Source: Alphaproteobacteria bacterium
GTDB lineage: Bacteria; Pseudomonadota; Alphaproteobacteria; Reyranellales; Reyranellaceae
NCBI GenBank assembly: GCA_017307275.1
Contig: JAFKFK010000030.1
Location: forward strand, 1-64,000
Direction: 5' to 3'
Length of the DNA: 64,000 nt
Position 1 is the first letter of the stretch. Every line of letters begins with the position of its first letter. Shown in pieces: positions 27,163 to 36,573 of the stretch. Both the position numbers and the translations under genes were made by a program. The notes beneath the pieces are model-generated. The model worked only from the letters and a program-made list of their open reading frames with translations, made no database searches and had not been told where the DNA came from.

Positions 27163-28143
27163 ATGACCTCCGCTGCGATCAAGCTCGACAAGGTGACCAA
27201 GCGGTTCGACGGCAAGGTATTGGCCGTCGACGAGGTGACCTTGGATATTGCCGCCGGCGAGTTCTTCTCCCTGTTGGGGCCGTCGGGCTGTGGCAAGACC
27301 ACGTCCTTGCGCATGATCGCGGGCTTCGAGCATCCGGACTCCGGCCGTGTCCAGGTCGGCGGTCGCGACATCACGGACCTGCCGGTGCACCGGCGCGACA
27401 TGGGCATGGTGTTCCAGTCTTATGCCCTGTTCCCGCACCGCACGGTGGCCGAGAATGTGGCTTTCGGGTTGCGTATGCGCGAGGTGCCGAAGCACGAGAT
27501 CGCTCGCCGGGTACAGGCGGCGCTGAGCCAGGTGGCCCTTACCGGGATGGAGGATCGCAAGCCCGGCCAGCTTTCGGGTGGCCAGCAACAGCGGGTGGCA
27601 TTGGCGCGCGCCCTGGTCGTCGAGCCACCGGTGCTGCTCTGCGACGAGCCGTTGGGCGCGCTCGATCGCAAGCTGCGCCAGCAGATGCAGTTCGAATTGA
27701 AGGAGCTTCAGAAGCGGTTGGGCGTGACCCTGGTCTTCGTGACTCACGATCAGGAAGAAGCGCTCGCCATGAGCGACCGCATCGCCGTCATGAACAAGGG
27801 CAAGGTCGAGCAGGTCGGATCACCGACCGAGATCTACGAGCGCCCGCGCACGCGCTTCGTGGCCGACTTCATCGGTGAGATCAACATCCTGGAAGGCGGT
27901 CCGCGTGCCCGCGCCTTGCGGCCGGAAAAGATCCGCCTGGTATCGGCGCCCGAGGCGCGCACGACCGGCAAGGTCGAAACGGCAAACTATCTCGGCGGAT
28001 CGACGCTGCTCCGGGTGCGTGGGGCAGATGGGCAATCGCTGTTGGTGCGCGAGACCCACGCTGGTGAGCGCGCTTCGCGAGTGCCAGGTGATGCCGTTGG
28101 GCTGGCCTGGAACGACCAGGATGCCGTGATGCTGGAGGGTTGA
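27163..28143 (+). CDS. ABC transporter ATP-binding protein, PotA-like
   Basis: Importer ATPase of 326 residues: Walker [12 protein letters not shown]-loop [11 protein letters not shown], signature [15 protein letters not shown], Walker [12 protein letters not shown] and the H-loop His in [13 protein letters not shown]-terminal TOBE-like domain (about 240-326) carries [10 protein letters not shown]. The ATG at 27163 is 8 bases after the receptor gene; the longer frame back to 26989 is inside that gene. It completes the ABC importer of the DUF917 operon and is followed by aroM after 3 bases. Confidence 0.94.
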   Translation: MTSAAIKLDKVTKRFDGKVLAVDEVTLDIAAGEFFSLLGPSGCGKTTSLRMIAGFEHPDSGRVQVGGRDITDLPVHRRDMGMVFQSYALFPHRTVAENVAFGLRMREVPKHEIARRVQAALSQVALTGMEDRKPGQLSGGQQQRVALARALVVEPPVLLCDEPLGALDRKLRQQMQFELKELQKRLGVTLVFVTHDQEEALAMSDRIAVMNKGKVEQVGSPTEIYERPRTRFVADFIGEINILEGGPRARALRPEKIRLVSAPEARTTGKVETANYLGGSTLLRVRGADGQSLLVRETHAGERASRVPGDAVGLAWNDQDAVMLEG

Positions 28144-28146
28144 GGC

Positions 28147-28818
28147 ATGTCGCGTACTTTAGGCATCGTCACCATCGGCCAGGCGCCGCGCGACGATATC
28201 GTCGAGCTGTTCGCGGCCCAGGCGCCGGCCGGCACCAAAGTGATCCTGCGCGGGGCGCTCGATGGATTGAGTGACGCGGAGGTCGATGCGCTGCCGCCGC
28301 AGAGCGGCGCCGACACGCTCTATACGCGGCTCCGCGGCGGCCGCGATGTGAAGATTTCCAAGCAGGCTGTCATCGACCGTTCGCCGGCGGCCCTTGCGCG
28401 CCTGCGCGCAGATGGATGCGACGCGATCGTCTATGCCTGCACCGGCGAGTTTCCGCCGATGGAAGGTGACGCAGGCGTGCTGTTTCCTTCGCGCGTGCTG
28501 AGCGGCCTTGCGGAAGGGCTGTTGCCGCGTGGGCGGCTGGGGCTCCTCGTTCCTTTTGCCGAGCAAGGAGAGAAGCTGAAGGCCAAATGGGCGCGGGTCG
28601 GGGTCGAGGTCATCGTCGAGGCACTGGTGCCGAGTGCCGACCCGTTGGAAACGAAGGCTGTTGCTGACCGGTTGGCGGCCGCGAAGCCGGATCTGATTGC
28701 ACTTGATTGCATGAGCTACACGCCGGCTACGAAAGCGGCCGTGAAGGAGCGGGTGCCGGCACCGACTTTGCTCGCCATTACGGCAACAGGGCGCGTCTTG
28801 CGCGAGCTGCTCGATTAG
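28147..28818 (+). CDS. AroM family protein (Asp/Glu/hydantoin racemase-like)
   Basis: Stand-alone AroM domain of 223 residues, last gene of the DUF917 operon. It has IGQAPRDD near residue 14, C98 in YACTGEF and C188 in LDCMSY. Two conserved Cys at these places match the acid/base pair of the Asp/Glu/hydantoin racemase superfamily, to which AroM is distantly related. The best-known AroM (E. coli, beside aroL) has no settled function. In a hydantoinase-like operon a racemase acting on the cyclic substrate or its product is attractive but unproven. Its stop TAG shares the TTAG with the convergent DedA gene. Confidence 0.88.
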   Translation: MSRTLGIVTIGQAPRDDIVELFAAQAPAGTKVILRGALDGLSDAEVDALPPQSGADTLYTRLRGGRDVKISKQAVIDRSPAALARLRADGCDAIVYACTGEFPPMEGDAGVLFPSRVLSGLAEGLLPRGRLGLLVPFAEQGEKLKAKWARVGVEVIVEALVPSADPLETKAVADRLAAAKPDLIALDCMSYTPATKAAVKERVPAPTLLAITATGRVLRELLD

Positions 28819-29411
28819 TCTGCCGGCTTGCGTTCGATCACCCGCTCCAGACGTCGGGTGAGGAACCAGGTGAGCGCGAGGAAGGCCACCAGCATGACGA
28901 TGCCGAAGACCTGGAGAGCGTCGTTCATCGTCTTCTCGGAGGCGTAGCCGAAGCCGTAGCCGATCGACACGGCGGCGCTCGCCCACAATCCGGCGGCAAT
29001 GAAATTCAGGACAAGAAAGCGTGGCCAGCCGAGCGAGGAGGCGCCGTAGGCGAAGCCGGCGACGTTACGGATGATGCGGGGATAGCGATGGATCAGGATC
29101 ATCCAGACATGGTGGCGGTCGGCAAGTCGCGCTGCTCCGTCGACGGCGCGTTGCAGGCGCGGGAACCGTCCTAGCCAGCCCGTTCCGAAGCGCCGGCCGA
29201 CCCAGAAGCGTATGACATCGCCTGCGAAGGTGCCGACCCAGCAGGCCGCCACGGCATACTCGTAGCTCAGGGCGCCGGCCTGGGCTGCATAGCCCGAGAA
29301 AAGGGCGAGCAGCAGGCTGTTCGCCATCGAGTAGGTGGCGAGGAAGCTATAGGCCACATCGCCGTGCTGGCGGATGAGGTCGAGGAAGGACGCGACGTCG
29401 CTGGGAAACAC
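28815..29411 (-). CDS. DedA/VTT-family membrane protein
   Basis: Membrane protein of 198 residues with about five hydrophobic segments. Family features are the FAGDVIRFWVGRRFG segment, corresponding to the conserved G-x-x-x-D-x-x-x-[FY] region, and RYPRIIRNVAGFAYG. DedA proteins act in undecaprenyl-phosphate or phospholipid translocation and envelope homeostasis. The start is GTG at 29411. Its Shine-Dalgarno region (GGGAGAGG) is partly inside a hairpin placed right after the stop of the upstream protease gene, so its translation may depend on the ribosome leaving that gene. Confidence 0.87.
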   Translation of the reverse strand: MFPSDVASFLDLIRQHGDVAYSFLATYSMANSLLLALFSGYAAQAGALSYEYAVAACWVGTFAGDVIRFWVGRRFGTGWLGRFPRLQRAVDGAARLADRHHVWMILIHRYPRIIRNVAGFAYGASSLGWPRFLVLNFIAAGLWASAAVSIGYGFGYASEKTMNDALQVFGIVMLVAFLALTWFLTRRLERVIERKPAD

Positions 29412-29434
29412 CGCCTCTCCCTATAGAAGAGGCG
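29412..29434 (-). promoter_or_regulatory. Hairpin masking the DedA ribosome-binding site
   Basis: CGCCTCT and AGAGGCG are perfect 7-base arms with a 9-base loop. On the minus strand it starts 4 bases after the protease stop codon. Its 3' arm and loop contain the GGGAGAGG ribosome-binding region, and the GTG of DedA follows immediately. There is no U-tract, so an ordinary terminator is less likely than translational coupling. Confidence 0.45.
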
Positions 29435-29438
29435 ACCC

Positions 29439-32400
29439 TTAGACCAGCCAGCCGTTGCCGTAGGTGCTGGTGAAGTCGAGCTGGACGATGAGGTCGTTGA
29501 AGTCGTAGTCGCCGCCGCCGCGCGTATCTTCCCAACCCCAGGTATTGGTGCCGTAGTTGAAGAGGTGGGCGGTATTGTCGCCGTTGGCCTGGCCGAAGGC
29601 GAAGAAGGTGTCGCCGCTCGACTGGTTGGTGAGCTGCATGGCGATCATGTCGCCTGAGTTCACGTTGGTGATCTGGGTCTGGGCGTAGAGGCCGTAGCCC
29701 GGACCCTGCAAAGCCGTGCCACCACCTTGCAGGCTGTAGGCTCGGCCGGCCGCCGCTGCGGCGTAGCCGGCGTCGCCAGGATTGAGCGTACCGATCGTGC
29801 CGCTGAGGTTGTCGACCTTGTAGAAGGAGAGGGACAGGCTGTCCTCGCCGTTCTGGCGGACGCGGACGGCGGCGTTCTGGTCGTTGGCGGTGCCGACGGT
29901 CTCGGCCACCGCGACAGCACGTGCCAGGTGGACGGTGCCACCGGTGACGAAGCTCGTGACACCCGTGTCTTCATTCTTCGAGGAGAAGGGCTGGGTCGAG
30001 AAGTCGACGATGCCATAGGGACTGGTGAGGGTGGCCTGCGGGGCCGAGGCCTGGCCCTGTCCGATGGTGGCCGAGACGGCCTGGCCGGTGGTGGCGTCCT
30101 GCCAGCCAACCCAGCCCTGGGCCTGCTTGTCGAACATGCGCACCAGGTTGGCGTCGAAGTCCGACTGCAGCGACTGTTGAGCGAACTGGGCGGTCCAGGC
30201 GAACTGGCCGGCGACGGGAGTGCCGAGATCGATGGTCTGGGTACCGATGGTGAGCTTGGTGTCGATCCCCGCCGCGATGGTGTTGGCCTGGATCAGCAGG
30301 GTCTGGGTGGCGCCAATATTCCAACCGCCCGCCCCGTTGGAGACGACGAGGCCGGGGGAATCGGCATACGAGGTCTGGTGATGGGCGATCTCGGTCAGGG
30401 CGCGCGCCAGCAAGGTGCCGTTGGGCGTGCCGAGGCCGCTCACCAGGTCATAGCCCGGGCCGGCCGAATAGCCGTAGCCGGTCGGCGTGATCTGCTGGCC
30501 GTCGCTGGTGTAGTTGCCGCCCAGCACGAACGACGAAGTGTTGTTGCCGGTGGTGATGTCGTTGAACGAAGCCGGCTTGATCGCCGCGGCGATGTAGAGC
30601 AGGTCGTTCATGTAGCCGAGCTGCGGCAGGTTCTGGTCGGCGAAGATCGCGTTGACCTGCGAGGCGAAGGCAGCCCAGAGCGGCGTCGCTGCGCTGGTGC
30701 CGTCGTCGTTCTGCAGGCCCAGCATGTCGGCGCCGGGCACCTTGTAGAGCATGTTGCCGCCGGCATTGGCCGAGACGTCGGGCGTACCGCGGCCAGGCAG
30801 TAGGCTGGGATCGCTCGTCACCGGCACGAGGCCATAGGCGGTCTGGTACCAGGGGGCGGGCTGGCTGGGATCGACGCCGCCCGAGCCGGTATTGTTGTGG
30901 ATGTAGCCCGTGCCGCCCGGATTGGCGATGGTGGTGCCGTCCACGTAGTAGCGATTCCAGATCGTTTCGATCAGGGTAGCGGCACTGCCGCTTGCATCGA
31001 CAGGCGACGTCTTCAAACCGCCGGAGATCAAGGACCAGATCGTCGCCAGGTCACCGCCCAAGGCGTTGTTGACGATGGTGCCCAACGTGGCGTCGGCCTG
31101 CGCCGATCCGACAGTGCTGAGCGAGGTGCCGCCGACCATGACCGCATAAGGGCTGGCGCGGCTGGTGCTGACGTTGGTGACACCGTTACCGGTCTGGTTG
31201 CCCGACCCGCCGTCGCCATTGTCGTTGAACACCGAGATGTTGCGCAGAGCCGCGTCGACGAAGAGTTCGCGCGAGGCATTGTAGAAAGGCGAACCCGGGG
31301 CGGTCTGCGGCGAGTAGCCGAAGGACGAGGTGATGACTGCCGGATTGTTCGCGGTGTCCCAGAAAGCAGCCTGATAGGCCGTGTAGGCGTTGGTCTGCGG
31401 ACCGGCGCCCGCATAGATGATGAGCGGGCTTTGCGGGTTGATCGACGTGACGACGCCGACATCGAGCGAACGCTCCCCGGCCGGATTGAAGGCGGGCGGC
31501 GTTACGGTGGGATAGGCCTGGCCGCCCGGCGCCACGAGCGTGACGTTGGCGCTGGTCGCGATACCCGCAGCTGCGCGATAGGCATCGATGGCCGCCTGGA
31601 AGCCTGCGCCGGCGTTGTCGCCGGGCAGTGCCGTGCCGACACCGGGCTCGACGAGGCCGATGGCGCCGGTCGCCACGCCGGCCGGCAGCGGGAAGTTGTA
31701 GTAGGTATTCGCGATCTCGCCGGGGAAGGGGCTGGTCTTCGCCGTGGAGGCATTGCCGGGGCTCTGCCAGCCCTGTTCGAGCGTTACGCTCTGGCTGGCA
31801 GTGCCGGGATTGGCCAGTACGGGGTGGAACTTGTCGGTATCGAACCAGAGGTTGGAGACGCCGCTGCTCGTGAGCGCGGTCGGCAACGACAGGCTGCCGG
31901 ACCAGTACCAGGACTCGCTGCTGCCGCTGCCCCGCGTCATCCATTGGGCCTGCGGGCCGAACAGGGTCGAGAAGTTCTCGGCCGTCACCTCGACCCAGAT
32001 GGTGCGAGACTCGGCCGAGGAGACATAACCGCTGCCAGAAGCGACAACATCGATACCGAGCTTTCCAAGCTCGGTCAGGGCGTTGTTGTACTGCGTCTGG
32101 TCGGCACCGTAGGTCGACCACAGAGTGCCGTTGTCATTGAGTGTCTTCAGTTCCTTCTGGCGATCTGCCCAGCTCATGTTCAGCAGGGCAGTTGGGTCGT
32201 TGGCGCGGTCGAGCACCAGCGCGACATTCATCTTGATTCCGGCAGCCAGCGTGCCGCCGCTCGGCCCCTCGCTGGCATTGCTGCGCCAGCTCCCGAAGTC
32301 CATGTAGTTCGAATTGGCGAGCGAGCTGTAGGCCGGGTGGAAGGAGAAGTCGCCAGGATCGATCGTGGCGCCGTTGGCGATGGTGATCGTGTCCTCGATC

Positions 32401-33899
32401 AGGCCGTCGGCCGAGGTCACCTTCCAGTGCGTGTCGTCGACCTTGGTGAAAGTGGCGCCATCGGCCGCCGTGCCGTAACCGAAGAACTGGAAGATATCGC
32501 CTTGGCCACCAGAGCCGTTGCCGGAGAAGTCGGTCACGATGTCGCCGTTGGCTTGACCCGCGACGAACTGGAAGATGTCGGCGCCAGGACCGCCGATCAG
32601 CGTGTCGATGCCGGCGCCGCCGTCCAATACGTCGTTGCCGTCGCCGCCCGCCAGCATGTCGTTGCCGTTGCCGCCCTGCAGCGTGTCGTTGCCTGCCACG
32701 CCATAGAGCTGGTCGTCGCCGTTGCCACCCTGGAGCAGGTCGTTGCCATTGCCGCCGTTCAAGGTGTCGTTGCCGTTGCCACCGATCAGGATGTCGTTGC
32801 CGTTGCCGCCGCTCAGGCTGGAGGCGACGTTGGAGGCTTTGATCGTGTCGTTGCCGGCGCCGCCGTAGGCCGTCTCGACCACAGTCTCGAAGGCAATGCC
32901 GATATTGTTCACCTTGCCGCCGGCCGAGGAGAAGGTGCCGGGGTTGAGATCGACATAGGCGTTCTGGCTGAACCCCGAAAGATCGAGCGCGTTGTTGGTG
33001 CCATGACTCCAGAGGGTGACGATGGCGGCCGGATTGTTGCCGGTGCCGAAGTCGTAGATGCTCTTGAAGTAGCCGTTGAAGCTCGAATTGAAGCCGAACG
33101 TCTGGTTGCCGCCGAACGTATCGTTGGTCGAGACGCCGTAGAGACGCTGGATGGCGAGGATATCCATCATTTGCGGCGTCAATGGCTGATATTGAGAGCC
33201 GTCGGCCGTTTTGCCCCAGCTCGCATACACCGGATAGTTCCCGTAGTACGTCGTGCCGGTGTCGCCCGGATTGATGTACGACATGATCGACCACAGGGAC
33301 GTGTCGTAGACGCCGAACTGCTGCTGCCGGGCGTTGACTTCGCCGTTGTAAGGGCCGGAGTGGCCGAGGCCGATGATGTGGCCTAGTTCGTGGATGACCG
33401 TCGAATAGGGGTAGCCGCCGACGGCATTGGAATTGCCGTCGAGAGGGCCGTAGCCGTTCCAGGTCGTGTCGATGGTGACGATCGCGCCGCTGTCCGGCGC
33501 CTTGACGATCGTGTTGCTGCCAACGGGAACGTTGGCGCTCGTGTTGAAGTTTGCGTACGCCTGCTTGTTGGCGAGCCGCTGGATGGTGACATTAGCGGCG
33601 GCCGCATCGTCGGCCAGCACAAAGGAAATATTGGCGATCCCCGACCATTGGGCGAACGCGCCTTCCCAGATGGTCTTCTCCGTATTGTTCCAGTTTGCCG
33701 CCGCGTCGAACCAGTATTTGACCGTACCGCCGCCTGTTCCTGGCGTCGCGTCGCCCCACTTGATTGCGTTCGATGTCGGACCGTAGGTCGGCGGAACATT
33801 GCCGGTATAGGTATAATACGAGGTGGCGGCGGCCTGGTTGGCGTCATTCACGCCCGAGAGGAACGTAACCTCGGACTCGTACGGACCGAAATTCGGCAT
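29439..33899 (-). CDS. Giant secreted protease: M10 metalloprotease-RTX repeats-S53 sedolisin-DUF4114
   Basis: Protein of 1486 residues from ATG 33899; a TTG at 33914 is also possible. Residues about 25-255 are a serralysin/matrixin-like domain with [11 protein letters not shown] near 170-180 and the Met-turn SIMSY. Residues about 345-445 hold Ca-binding nonapeptides (GGNGNDxLx). Residues about 550-690 resemble a pro-kumamolisin propeptide. A sedolisin domain follows, with E809 and D813 (ERSLD), D896 (NGDGG) and S1069 (DGTSAATP) and the terminal [11 protein letters not shown]. The end (about 1385-1475) is DUF4114 ([17 protein letters not shown]). There is no N-terminal signal; RTX repeats imply type I secretion, but no ABC/HlyD genes are nearby. 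Two complete catalytic sites in one chain is unusual. Confidence 0.92.
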   Translation of the reverse strand: MPNFGPYESEVTFLSGVNDANQAAATSYYTYTGNVPPTYGPTSNAIKWGDATPGTGGGTVKYWFDAAANWNNTEKTIWEGAFAQWSGIANISFVLADDAAAANVTIQRLANKQAYANFNTSANVPVGSNTIVKAPDSGAIVTIDTTWNGYGPLDGNSNAVGGYPYSTVIHELGHIIGLGHSGPYNGEVNARQQQFGVYDTSLWSIMSYINPGDTGTTYYGNYPVYASWGKTADGSQYQPLTPQMMDILAIQRLYGVSTNDTFGGNQTFGFNSSFNGYFKSIYDFGTGNNPAAIVTLWSHGTNNALDLSGFSQNAYVDLNPGTFSSAGGKVNNIGIAFETVVETAYGGAGNDTIKASNVASSLSGGNGNDILIGGNGNDTLNGGNGNDLLQGGNGDDQLYGVAGNDTLQGGNGNDMLAGGDGNDVLDGGAGIDTLIGGPGADIFQFVAGQANGDIVTDFSGNGSGGQGDIFQFFGYGTAADGATFTKVDDTHWKVTSADGLIEDTITIANGATIDPGDFSFHPAYSSLANSNYMDFGSWRSNASEGPSGGTLAAGIKMNVALVLDRANDPTALLNMSWADRQKELKTLNDNGTLWSTYGADQTQYNNALTELGKLGIDVVASGSGYVSSAESRTIWVEVTAENFSTLFGPQAQWMTRGSGSSESWYWSGSLSLPTALTSSGVSNLWFDTDKFHPVLANPGTASQSVTLEQGWQSPGNASTAKTSPFPGEIANTYYNFPLPAGVATGAIGLVEPGVGTALPGDNAGAGFQAAIDAYRAAAGIATSANVTLVAPGGQAYPTVTPPAFNPAGERSLDVGVVTSINPQSPLIIYAGAGPQTNAYTAYQAAFWDTANNPAVITSSFGYSPQTAPGSPFYNASRELFVDAALRNISVFNDNGDGGSGNQTGNGVTNVSTSRASPYAVMVGGTSLSTVGSAQADATLGTIVNNALGGDLATIWSLISGGLKTSPVDASGSAATLIETIWNRYYVDGTTIANPGGTGYIHNNTGSGGVDPSQPAPWYQTAYGLVPVTSDPSLLPGRGTPDVSANAGGNMLYKVPGADMLGLQNDDGTSAATPLWAAFASQVNAIFADQNLPQLGYMNDLLYIAAAIKPASFNDITTGNNTSSFVLGGNYTSDGQQITPTGYGYSAGPGYDLVSGLGTPNGTLLARALTEIAHHQTSYADSPGLVVSNGAGGWNIGATQTLLIQANTIAAGIDTKLTIGTQTIDLGTPVAGQFAWTAQFAQQSLQSDFDANLVRMFDKQAQGWVGWQDATTGQAVSATIGQGQASAPQATLTSPYGIVDFSTQPFSSKNEDTGVTSFVTGGTVHLARAVAVAETVGTANDQNAAVRVRQNGEDSLSLSFYKVDNLSGTIGTLNPGDAGYAAAAAGRAYSLQGGGTALQGPGYGLYAQTQITNVNSGDMIAMQLTNQSSGDTFFAFGQANGDNTAHLFNYGTNTWGWEDTRGGGDYDFNDLIVQLDFTSTYGNGWLV
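32565..32866 (-). repeat. RTX (hemolysin-type calcium-binding) nonapeptide repeat block inside the protease gene
   Basis: About nine to ten copies of a GGxGxDxLx-encoding unit, seen as repeated 27-base blocks such as those giving [18 protein letters not shown] and GGDGNDVLD. They form a parallel beta-roll that binds Ca2+ after secretion. The DNA looks tandemly repetitive but is coding. Confidence 0.88.
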
Positions 33900-33918
33900 G
33901 GGCTCACGACTCAAAAAA

Positions 33919-33924
33919 ACTATA
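33919..33924 (-). promoter_or_regulatory. Candidate -10 element of the protease gene
   Basis: TATAGT on the minus strand matches the -10 consensus at 5 of 6 positions. It would start transcription about 12 bases before the ATG at 33899, excluding the upstream TTG. A good -35 hexamer at the right distance is not evident, so an activator or alternative sigma factor may be needed. Confidence 0.3.
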
Positions 33925-34010
33925 CGGGTCGCCGCAAGATATCAGTCGATGTGAATCGAGCAAGCCGAATAGGCGAGCTTGTCATTCTGCTGGTTCTCTC
34001 TCGCGCGCTT

Positions 34011-34577
34011 CTAGCGCAGTGCTGGATCAAGCTCCGCGAAGCGGCGCTGCTGATCGCTGAAGATCACCATGAACAATTCACGAAAGAGCTGTTCTATCCG
34101 TGGATCGGCCGGACCGGTGGCCGGTGTCCACGCCGTGGTGAAGGACATCGCCTGATCGTTTCGACAGTAGATCGCGTAGACATAGAAGAGGCCGGGCCGG
34201 CCCTGACGGAAGCGCGGCGTCGTGCCGGCGCAGACCGGATCGGCATTCAGGTTGTTGGCCGGATCGAAAATCAGCACCAGCCTGTAGTCGGGGCTGGGCG
34301 GCGGCTGGGGGCGGTCGTAGGTGAAGGTGAGCGCTGGTCTCGGCTTGGCTGCTTGCATGGCAGGCAGCAAGTCCCTTGCCACTACCGCCGGATCGACACC
34401 GGGAAAAGCATCGCCGGCGAGAATGACCTGGAACTTCTTGCCATCGGTCGCCGCGAAGAAATCACGATAGTCGTACTGCGGGGCGTAGTAGTTGCCGCCG
34501 ATCGAACCAGCAAGGGCGATCGCCGGCAGGACGATCGTGGCAGATAACGTAGCGACAATACGATGAACGATACGCAT
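34011..34577 (-). CDS. Secreted hypothetical protein
   Basis: Protein of 188 residues with a Sec signal peptide (HRIVATLSATIVLPAIALA, cleavage near residue 23) and an excellent GCAGGAGGG ribosome-binding site. I do not recognise a family. The mature part has a Pro-rich turn (RPQPPPSPDY), two Cys (VCAGTT and IYCRND) that could form a disulfide, and a charged C-terminus. It lies upstream of the giant protease on the same strand with a 111-base gap, so a link to its export or activity is possible but unsupported. Confidence 0.72.
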   Translation of the reverse strand: MRIVHRIVATLSATIVLPAIALAGSIGGNYYAPQYDYRDFFAATDGKKFQVILAGDAFPGVDPAVVARDLLPAMQAAKPRPALTFTYDRPQPPPSPDYRLVLIFDPANNLNADPVCAGTTPRFRQGRPGLFYVYAIYCRNDQAMSFTTAWTPATGPADPRIEQLFRELFMVIFSDQQRRFAELDPALR

Positions 34578-34681
34578 CGAACCCTCCTGCAGAAGGCCAA
34601 GCTAGCCCCTTGGATTCGGCACGGGCAATTCACGCTTCCTTGACGACGCGGCCGTTCCGCGAGCCGGCTTTGGGGCATGGC

Positions 34682-34717
34682 GACCGGACAGTTCCGGTCC
34701 ACCTGGCACGCGATAAT
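34682..34717 (+). promoter_or_regulatory. Inverted repeat next to a -10-like element upstream of the SDR gene
   Basis: GACCGGA, four bases, TCCGGTC (34682-34699) is a perfect 7-4-7 repeat. A GATAAT at 34712-34717 matches the -10 consensus at 5 of 6 positions, so the repeat would overlap the -35 region, as for a TetR-like operator. No regulator gene is adjacent. Confidence 0.42.
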
Positions 34718-34756
34718 TTGCTAGCTTCCCCCTTTCACTGGATCGGAGGACTTTTC

Positions 34757-35527
34757 ATGGCATCGCCGCTTTTCGACCTCACCGGCAAGGTCGCCGTTGT
34801 CACCGGCTCGAGCAAGGGCATCGGCAAATCGATTGCCCTGCACCTCGCGCTGCAGGGCGCCAAGGTCGTGGTGTCGAGCCGCAAGGCGCCGGCGTGCGAA
34901 GAGGCAGCCGCCGAAATCAAGAAGGCGGGCGGCCACGCGACCGTCATTCCCTGCAACATCTCCGACAAGGACCAGTGCATCAACCTGATCGCCCAGACAA
35001 AGAAGCAGGTCGGGCCGGTCGATATCCTGGTCTGCAACGCCGCGTCGAACCCCTATTACGGGCCGACCGAGAAGATGCCGGACGATGCCTTCATGAAGAT
35101 CATGCAGAACAACATTCTGTCCAACATCTGGCTGATTACCAATTGCATCCCCGACATGCGGGCCAAGAAGGACGGCTCGATCATCATCGTCTCGTCGATC
35201 GGCGGCGTGCGCGGCACGCCGGTGATCGGCGCCTACGGCATCTCCAAGGCCGCCGACATGCAGCTCGCGCGTAACCTGGCGACGGAACTCGGCCCCGACA
35301 ATATCCGCATCAACACCATCGCCCCCGGCCTGGTGAAGACCGACTTCGCCAAGGCGCTGTGGGACAACCCCGAATACCTCGACAAGCGGCTGCAGAGCGC
35401 CCCGCTGCGTCGTATCGGCGAGCCGGACGACATCGGCGGTATCGCCGTCATGCTGGCCGGAAAGGCCGGTGCCTTTATTACCGGCCAGACCATCATTGCC
35501 GATGCGGGCGTGACGATCGGCAGCTAG
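34757..35527 (+). CDS. SDR-family oxidoreductase
   Basis: Classical short-chain dehydrogenase/reductase of 256 residues. The cofactor motif is TGSSKGIGKS and the catalytic Tyr-x3-Lys lies in AYGISKAA, with the Ser in VSSIGG. The NNAG motif is replaced by CNAAS. The ATG at 34757 follows GGAGGA; the frame reaches 34610 without a signal. A hairpin follows the stop, so it may be only partly co-transcribed with the Bug/LigAB genes downstream. Alcohol substrate unknown. Confidence 0.9.
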   Translation: MASPLFDLTGKVAVVTGSSKGIGKSIALHLALQGAKVVVSSRKAPACEEAAAEIKKAGGHATVIPCNISDKDQCINLIAQTKKQVGPVDILVCNAASNPYYGPTEKMPDDAFMKIMQNNILSNIWLITNCIPDMRAKKDGSIIIVSSIGGVRGTPVIGAYGISKAADMQLARNLATELGPDNIRINTIAPGLVKTDFAKALWDNPEYLDKRLQSAPLRRIGEPDDIGGIAVMLAGKAGAFITGQTIIADAGVTIGS

Positions 35528-35540
35528 CATCCCTCCCAGG

Positions 35541-35580
35541 ACCTCCCCCTCCGCACCCTTGCGGAAGAGGGGAGGCCTTT
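35541..35580 (+). terminator. Probable transcription terminator or attenuator after the SDR gene
   Basis: A C-rich arm (CCTCCCC at 35542-35548, continuing to CCGC) pairs with GCGG...GGGGAGG to 35575, followed by CTTTA. The stem is GC-rich with some mismatches and the T tract is short, so readthrough into the Bug gene is likely. Confidence 0.45.
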
Positions 35581-35594
35581 AGGGAGGAGCAACA

Positions 35595-36563
35595 ATGAAG
35601 CGCTGCACAGGCGTTCTTCTCGCCGCCCTCGGGATGCTCATGGCAGCTCCCGTCTGGGCCCAATCCTATCCGACCAAGCCCGTGCGCATCGTGGCGCCAT
35701 TTCCACCCGGCGGTGTCGCCGACGTGCTGGCGCGCGCACTTGCTCCGGAGCTGCAGGCAGCCCTCGGCCAGCAGGTGATCGTCGACAACAAGCCGGGGGC
35801 GGGCGGTAACATCGGTGCGGAGATCGTGGCCAAGGCAGAGCCCGACGGCCATACGCTGCTGCTGGCTTCGGCCGGCATTCTGACGATCAACGAATTCCTC
35901 TACGCCAAGATGCCGTTCGATCCGGCCAAGGCCTTTGCGCCCATCACGGTCGTGGGCGACATGCCCAACATCGTGGTCGTCCATCCGCGCGCTGGCGTGG
36001 CGACACTGAAGGAGCTGATCGACAAGGCCAAGGCACAGCCGGGCAAGCTCGATTTCGGTTCTGCCGGTAATGGCACGACCACTCACCTGGCCATCGTACT
36101 GTTGGAGCAGGCGGCCAAGGTCAAACTCGCCCACGTGCCTTACAAGGGCGCAGCGCCTGCAGTGCAGGATCTGGTCGCCGGGCAGATCGATGGGCTGGTC
36201 GACAATCCGCCGTTGGTGCTGCCCCACATCAAGAGCGGTGCCATCAAGGCGCTGGCCTGGGCGGCGCCCCAGCGTATGGCGATCCTGCCCGATGTGCCGA
36301 CGGCAGCGGAAGCCGGTCTGCCGGGCTTCGAAGCCTCGTCCTGGTTCGCACTGGTCGCGCCTGCCGGCACGCCCAAGGAAATCGTTGCCCGGTTGAATGC
36401 CGAGGCAGCGAAGATCCTGAAGGATCCCAAGATGGCCGAGCAGTTCGCCCAGCGCGGTATCCGTCTGGTCGGCAACTCTGCCGAAGAGTTTGCCGTTTTC
36501 ATCCCCAAGGAGCGGGCGCGATGGGGAGAGATCGTGAAAGCTTCAGGCGTGAAGCTGGAGTAG
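35595..36563 (+). CDS. Bug/TctC-family substrate-binding protein
   Basis: Periplasmic receptor of 322 residues with a Sec signal (VLLAALGMLMAAPVWAQ) and the motifs APFPPGGVADVLARAL and VDNKPGAGGNIGAE. AGGGAGGAG lies upstream. It is followed after 10 bases by the LigA-like gene, which suggests the ligand is an aromatic acid degraded by the LigAB dioxygenase. No TctAB genes are nearby. Confidence 0.92.
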   Translation: MKRCTGVLLAALGMLMAAPVWAQSYPTKPVRIVAPFPPGGVADVLARALAPELQAALGQQVIVDNKPGAGGNIGAEIVAKAEPDGHTLLLASAGILTINEFLYAKMPFDPAKAFAPITVVGDMPNIVVVHPRAGVATLKELIDKAKAQPGKLDFGSAGNGTTTHLAIVLLEQAAKVKLAHVPYKGAAPAVQDLVAGQIDGLVDNPPLVLPHIKSGAIKALAWAAPQRMAILPDVPTAAEAGLPGFEASSWFALVAPAGTPKEIVARLNAEAAKILKDPKMAEQFAQRGIRLVGNSAEEFAVFIPKERARWGEIVKASGVKLE

Positions 36564-36573
36564 GTGCTGCTCC

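Noticed and set aside
26108-28143. A polyamine (spermidine/putrescine) uptake role for the Pot-like transporter
   Set aside because: Family resemblance alone is weak evidence; the same class imports many other compounds, and the coupled enzymes act on cyclic amides, not polyamines.
32565-32866. Tandem repeats resembling a CRISPR or minisatellite
   Set aside because: Units are contiguous, 27 bases long, in frame and encode RTX nonapeptides; there are no spacers.
30897-33386. An 829-codon open frame on the plus strand opposite the giant protease gene
   Set aside because: It is a shadow of the GC-rich minus-strand gene: the minus frame contains recognisable domains throughout, the plus frame none, and it has no ribosome-binding site.
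34704-34722. A sigma-54-like TGGCACG ... TTGC upstream of the SDR gene
   Set aside because: The GG and GC elements are 13 bases apart, not 10, so the spacing is wrong for sigma-54.
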